From Escarpia spicata (Eukaryota > Annelida > Polychaeta > Sabellida > Siboglinidae), in contig OZ023207.1 of assembly GCA_963995525.1 (NCBI GenBank), positions 1,912,001 through 1,976,000 on the forward strand: a stretch of 64,000 nt of DNA. The letters are read 5' to 3'. The notes under the pieces were generated by a model. The model was not told the origin of the DNA and ran no database searches. It worked only from the letters and a program-made list of their open reading frames with translations. Below, one piece after another: positions 60,870-64,000 of this stretch (within the stretch, counting starts at the first letter, position 1; every line of letters begins with the position of its first letter). Position numbers and translations under genes: made by a program.

Positions 60870-61235
60870 AAATTCTACTTATAAAAAACGTATGATTGAT
60901 TGTTATCTTAATTGGTTTTGACAGCTTACTTATAAAAAAAGTATGATTGATGAGTTTATAATTGGTATGGCGCCAGTGCTCCATTTCACCGCTGCCCCCT
61001 AGCGACTATACTTGTTACGATAAGTGGTAGCGCCCCCTGGCGAATAAATAAAAATTTAATTAATTAATAATTAATTAGGTGAATTATAAAAAAAATTATT
61101 AATTAATTAATTACTCCATTACACTGCTGCCCCCTAGTGACTATACTTGGTATGATAAGTTGTAGTGAGCGCTACTAGAGAGCTCTAGTGACTATGTTTG
61201 TTATGATAAGTGGTAGCGACGACTCCTAGCGGTTG
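60870..61235. repeat. Degenerate short repeats before the GC-rich domain
   Basis: Two copies of ACTTATAAAAAACGTATGAT-type sequence (about 60880 and 60930) are followed by three decayed copies of CCCCCTAGCGACTATACTTG with GATAAGTGGTAGCG (about 61000, 61130, 61185). AT-rich TTAATTAATT stretches lie between them. Confidence 0.7.
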
Positions 61236-61401
61236 TTATACTAACCTTTCTGAGGGTTGCTAGACCGAAAGAAGGTTATATGGTGGTTATGTTAGGTTTA
61301 TACTAACCTTTCTGTAGACCGAAAGTAGGTTATATGGTGGTTATGTTAGGCTTATACTAACCTTTCTGAGGGCTATGCTAGTACGAAAGAAGGTTATATA
61401 G
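61236..61401. repeat. Three tandem hairpin units
   Basis: Three copies of a 55-60 bp unit with ACTAACCTTTCTG, a short loop, then GAAAGAAGGTTATATGG and GGTTATGTTAGG. Each can fold on the inverted AACCTT/AAGGTT. They lie about 350 bp before the GC shift. Confidence 0.8.
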
Positions 61402-61759
61402 ACCCCCCTAGGTGGTTCTAGCATTTGTAAGGGGTCGTCAGTTTGACCGGTGTATATTACAGCAGGCCCCTACTAAGATAGGTGGGTAGTCTTTCGCGCC
61501 CTTTTTACAAACCTGCAGCCGGTAGGACGCGTGGTCTTGTTGTTGTTGTTGTCGACACCAAGCGTAATTGCTAACAGGCGTCCAAAGTCCATTGAATGCA
61601 TTGGAGAATAATGCTACTGTATTATTCATACCGTAACCTAGGTAGATGTAAGCTTGTCTTTATAGCGGGACAACTAGTTGGAATATAGAGCTCAAACGGA
61701 TAATAACGGTTTGAACAACGAGAAGGTGAGCAAACTATTTATTATTATACGTCAATTAA
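61402..61759. other. Transition sequence, no gene seen
   Basis: Composition rises toward the GC-rich domain. AGAAGGTGAG near 61722 is a good splice-donor-like string but no coding exon before it is evident. Confidence 0.4.
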
Positions 61760-62818
61760 CGTTAGTTAGGGGTGGGTGCATACGTCCCCCGCATACCGTA
61801 AGCCCGGGGCGGTTGTCCAGTACCGTTGTACTGCAGTGAGGGTCCCGTATAAACCCCGAAGCCCCGGCCAATCGGTCGTCGACGGAGCGGCGGGCTGGGG
61901 TTCGAGGCTGCGGGCTCGCGGCACAGAGCGGGGCGTCATTGAACGCCAGTCACGGCGGCCGTGAGAGCGGTCGGTACCGCGGGGCGTCGATATAGCGGCG
62001 GCGGCGGGTCCTGTCGCGGCGGCGGCCTGCCTCGGCCGCGCCCGGGCTTGTCAAGGCGACCGACCGGCGGCGGCGCTTTGTCTCGGTGCCAGGCCGGCGG
62101 TAGTAGTGATAATATATCCGCAGGAGGAGGCGTCCTGCCTCGGCCGAGCCTAAGTTTTCCCCGGCTAACAGAGGGCGAGTCCTGTGTACTAGCGCATTTG
62201 TCCTGTAAGAAAAAAGTCTTAAAGTGTATCGTTTAAATAATAATAATAATAAAATATAATACTACAGTTTTACACAACGAAATAGTTCCGGGAAATACCC
62301 CTTAAATATTAAAAAAGAAAGTGCGCGCGTGAATATTAAAAACGTACCGTTCGTAAATAGTTCATGTTTAGCGACTGCTTGAAAAGACCGTGTAGTAGGA
62401 CGCTTTGTTACGGAATGTTGTTTACGCCGTTTGCTGTAGAAACTTCTAGAACGCCTGACGCGCGGCACGTAGGCCTCGACACGTAGGCCGGGTTGCGTAA
62501 TGTTAAAAAAAATTAATAAAAGCTTAAAAGTATAAAATAAACGATCTATAAGGGGCTATAAGGACTAGAGAATCTTATGGTAAACATATATTTGAAAATA
62601 AGACTTTATAAAAGCAATGCACCGTTTGTGCACTCCATGGCCGACCCCTTTTTTTTTATAGTTTCAATAACCTTGCCAGGCTCGGCTGTTTTGCGGTAGC
62701 CGTGTTTATGCGCACGCGCGCTATTTACCGCCTTCTTATAAGTAGTTAGGCTAAGAGCGTCTATGTATTCACTCGGTTTTGGCTGTCTTAACGTCGTTTA
62801 CTCTCCGCAGCAGCAGGC
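61760..62818. other. GC-rich, CpG-rich 5' region of the terminal domain
   Basis: Sequence from about 61760 to 62200 is strongly GC-rich with many CpGs, unlike the rest of the window. Open frames here (61776-61964, 61961-62236 plus; 62262-62468 minus) lack an ATG start. The second is Gly/Arg/Pro-rich and seems to be low-complexity translation. AATAAA follows at about 62250. 62470-62620 is AT-rich again. TTTATAAAAG at 62605 is a TATA-like box followed by only a 20-codon frame. Confidence 0.5.
62736..62742 (+). promoter_or_regulatory. TATA box of the RPA-like gene
   Basis: TTATAAG lies 77 bp upstream of the ATG at 62819, with a plausible initiator (TTCACTC) about 30 bp downstream. Just before the ATG, CTCTCCGCAG could instead be a splice acceptor of a leader intron. 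Confidence 0.5.
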
Positions 62819-64000
62819 ATGGCTTCTCATCCGGCGAAAGACGTAGTCGTGACGGTCTCGTCACCGCCGAACAAACGAAAGAAGAAGGCGAAGGCCGACA
62901 TCAGCGCCGCACCCGTAGTCCAGGCGTCGCCCGGCAGTAGCAGCGCCCCCGTAGCCCGGTCGTCACCTCCCGTCGTTGCCGCCGCCGCCGCCGGCAACAG
63001 CCGCGCACCCGTAGCCCGGCCGTCGACCGTCGTTCCCGGTATCTGCGCGCCGCCCGTGGCAGCGGAGCCGTCGTCGTCGCCACCGCCCCTATTCCACGTC
63101 CCCCCTGCGATGAGTGTAAGCGAGCTTCTACAGGCGGACGACGGCCTCTACGCGCTAGCGAGAGCCGTAAGGGTGGCCGCTATTGCATGGAGAAATAAAT
63201 GCACGTACGAGGGGTGCACCCAGTGCCGTCGTAAGGTGTTTAAAGCGTCGAACGCCCGCGCTAATGTGTGCTTATCCCACGGGGCGCAGCCCGAACCGAG
63301 ACATTATTTTTCGGTCCGGATGATGGTGCGGGAAGACCCGGAGGGCTCTGACGAGCTATGGATTAGCCTATTCGACAATGTGATGGACGGTCTCGTCTCC
63401 TACAAGGCCGACTATCTCGCCTCGATGACCCCCGACAACGTGCGCGACACCGTCTTACAGATCGTCGGCACGGTCATCGAGGAGCTCGTCGTTCGAAAGA
63501 CAACGTGGGGGCCCCTGGCGACGTACACCGTTCGGCGTGTTGTGAGGCAGAAAACCGACGATGACGACGACGACGACGACGACGACGAGTATATTACCCG
63601 CTAACGATGATTCGCTTTTGTGTGCTGTAGGACATCGACGAGGCGAGGGCGCAGGCACTCGACTATATAATCACCGACGCCTTGAGTAGCCTGCCCGCCG
63701 ACGAGCGGCCGGTGAACATGCCGACGACGCCCCTCGCCTTACTCGAGGCCGCCACAGACTATATACGCGCCGAGGCCCTGCCAGTGGACACGACACCCCT
63801 CGCCGTGCTCGAGGTCGCCAACACTCCATGGACGCCTATGTTGGCGGCGCCTACCTATCAACCGACGCAGCCAGCCGACTCGTCGCCGGCGCCGGCGTAT
63901 TCGAACTCGACAGTATCGCCTCCACCACCGCCTACGTACGCGAGCCTATACCCGGTCGGGAGTGCGTCGCAACCAACCGTGATCATCTCATCGGGGTCCT
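62819..64000 (+). CDS. RPA1-like single-stranded-DNA-binding protein, spliced, partial
   Basis: Exon 1 (62819-63541, 241 codons) starts at an ATG in good context (GGCATGG). Residues 17-25 are a basic nuclear-localisation-like PNKRKKKAK, and 28-96 are Ala/Pro/Ser-rich. Residues about 108-241 resemble the C-terminal DNA-binding domain (DBD-C) of the large replication protein A subunit: a strand before the zinc ribbon (ALARAVRVAAIAWRNKC), ligands C133-x2-C136-x14-C151-x2-H154, then HYFSVRMMVRED, ELWISLFDNVMDGLV and the final YTVRRV. The fourth ligand is His where RPA usually has Cys. An 89-nt intron (63542-63630) removes an Asp-repeat tract and a stop. Exon 2 (63631-64000) continues DIDEARAQALDYIITDALSS, then two related TTPLALLEAA/TTPLAVLEVA segments and a Pro-rich tail with PPPPTY, open to the window end. 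It may bind ssDNA in replication. Alternatives are a host paralogue, a Helitron-type RPA or a large DNA-virus relative. Confidence 0.68.
63542..63630 (+). other. 89-nt phase-0 intron
   Basis: Donor GTGAGG at 63542, branch-like CTAAC at 63601 and acceptor CTTTTGTGTGCTGTAG ending at 63630. Removing it joins two open frames in phase. Without splicing, the frame would run through a GAC repeat (Asp tract) to a stop at 63602. Confidence 0.75.

Noticed and set aside
61776..62468. GC-rich open frames at 61776-61964, 61961-62236 (+) and 62262-62468 (-)
   Set aside because: None begins with ATG, and composition alone explains the openness. Kept only as a description of the region.
62637..62699. Short frame MADPFFFIVSITLPGSAVLR after a TATA-like box
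   Set aside because: Only 20 codons with a T-run; no evidence for translation.

Overview
The window looks like invertebrate animal nuclear DNA, most likely from a marine invertebrate. The evidence is the absence of any prokaryotic gene organisation, GT-AG introns, fragments of several animal LINE families (one with a 2A-like NPGP motif at its N-terminus), a spliced integrase gene of the Ginger/KRBA2/Gypsy-integrase type, and a very high load of minisatellites. The species cannot be named from sequence alone. By my hand tally, more than half of the 64 kb is tandem repeat, in about 27 separate arrays with unrelated units of 2 to 105 bp. Most long open frames here are by-products of these arrays and are not proteins.

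The clearest hidden gene is on the minus strand from 29700 down to at least 5606. It is a spliced, integrase-derived gene whose exons are short and separated by giant minisatellites. In gene order they are: a first coding exon (29700-29538), a second exon in matching phase (24150-24028), a zinc-binding exon (21200-19936), the start of the integrase core (19597-19494), the first catalytic Asp (17495-17373), the second Asp and the Glu with canonical D-x35-E spacing (14214-13988), and a C-terminal exon (5781-5606). Two exons carry an in-frame stop, one is swollen by a 41-bp array, one has lost its splice donor to a LINE tail, and a 4.5-kb LINE sits in an intron. It reads as a decayed or decaying gene.

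Region by region: 1-5.5 kb holds minisatellites and a short direct repeat. From 5.6 to 29.7 kb runs the integrase gene with seven large arrays and a LINE (about 8.8-13.4 kb, minus) whose own ORF2 contains an in-frame 18-residue expansion. A CpG-containing promoter-like stretch with a palindromic NRF1-type site lies at 29.83 kb. From 30 to 46 kb there are more arrays, a LINE remnant, a 619-bp (CA)n tract, an array with a CRE palindrome in every unit, scattered plus-strand splice-like signals, an AT palindrome and a MITE-like fold-back. From 46.3 to 53.3 kb a near full-length CR1-like LINE with the 2A-like motif is flanked on both sides by the same two minisatellite families. From 53.9 to 59.06 kb are a (CA)n tract and large 102-bp and 67-bp arrays.

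After about 61.75 kb the DNA changes sharply to GC-rich, CpG-rich sequence. It contains a TATA-driven, spliced gene for a protein resembling the C-terminal OB-fold/zinc-ribbon domain of the large RPA subunit, which runs off the window end. This domain differs from everything before it and is the best candidate for an unusual mobile or foreign element, although a divergent host gene is not excluded.
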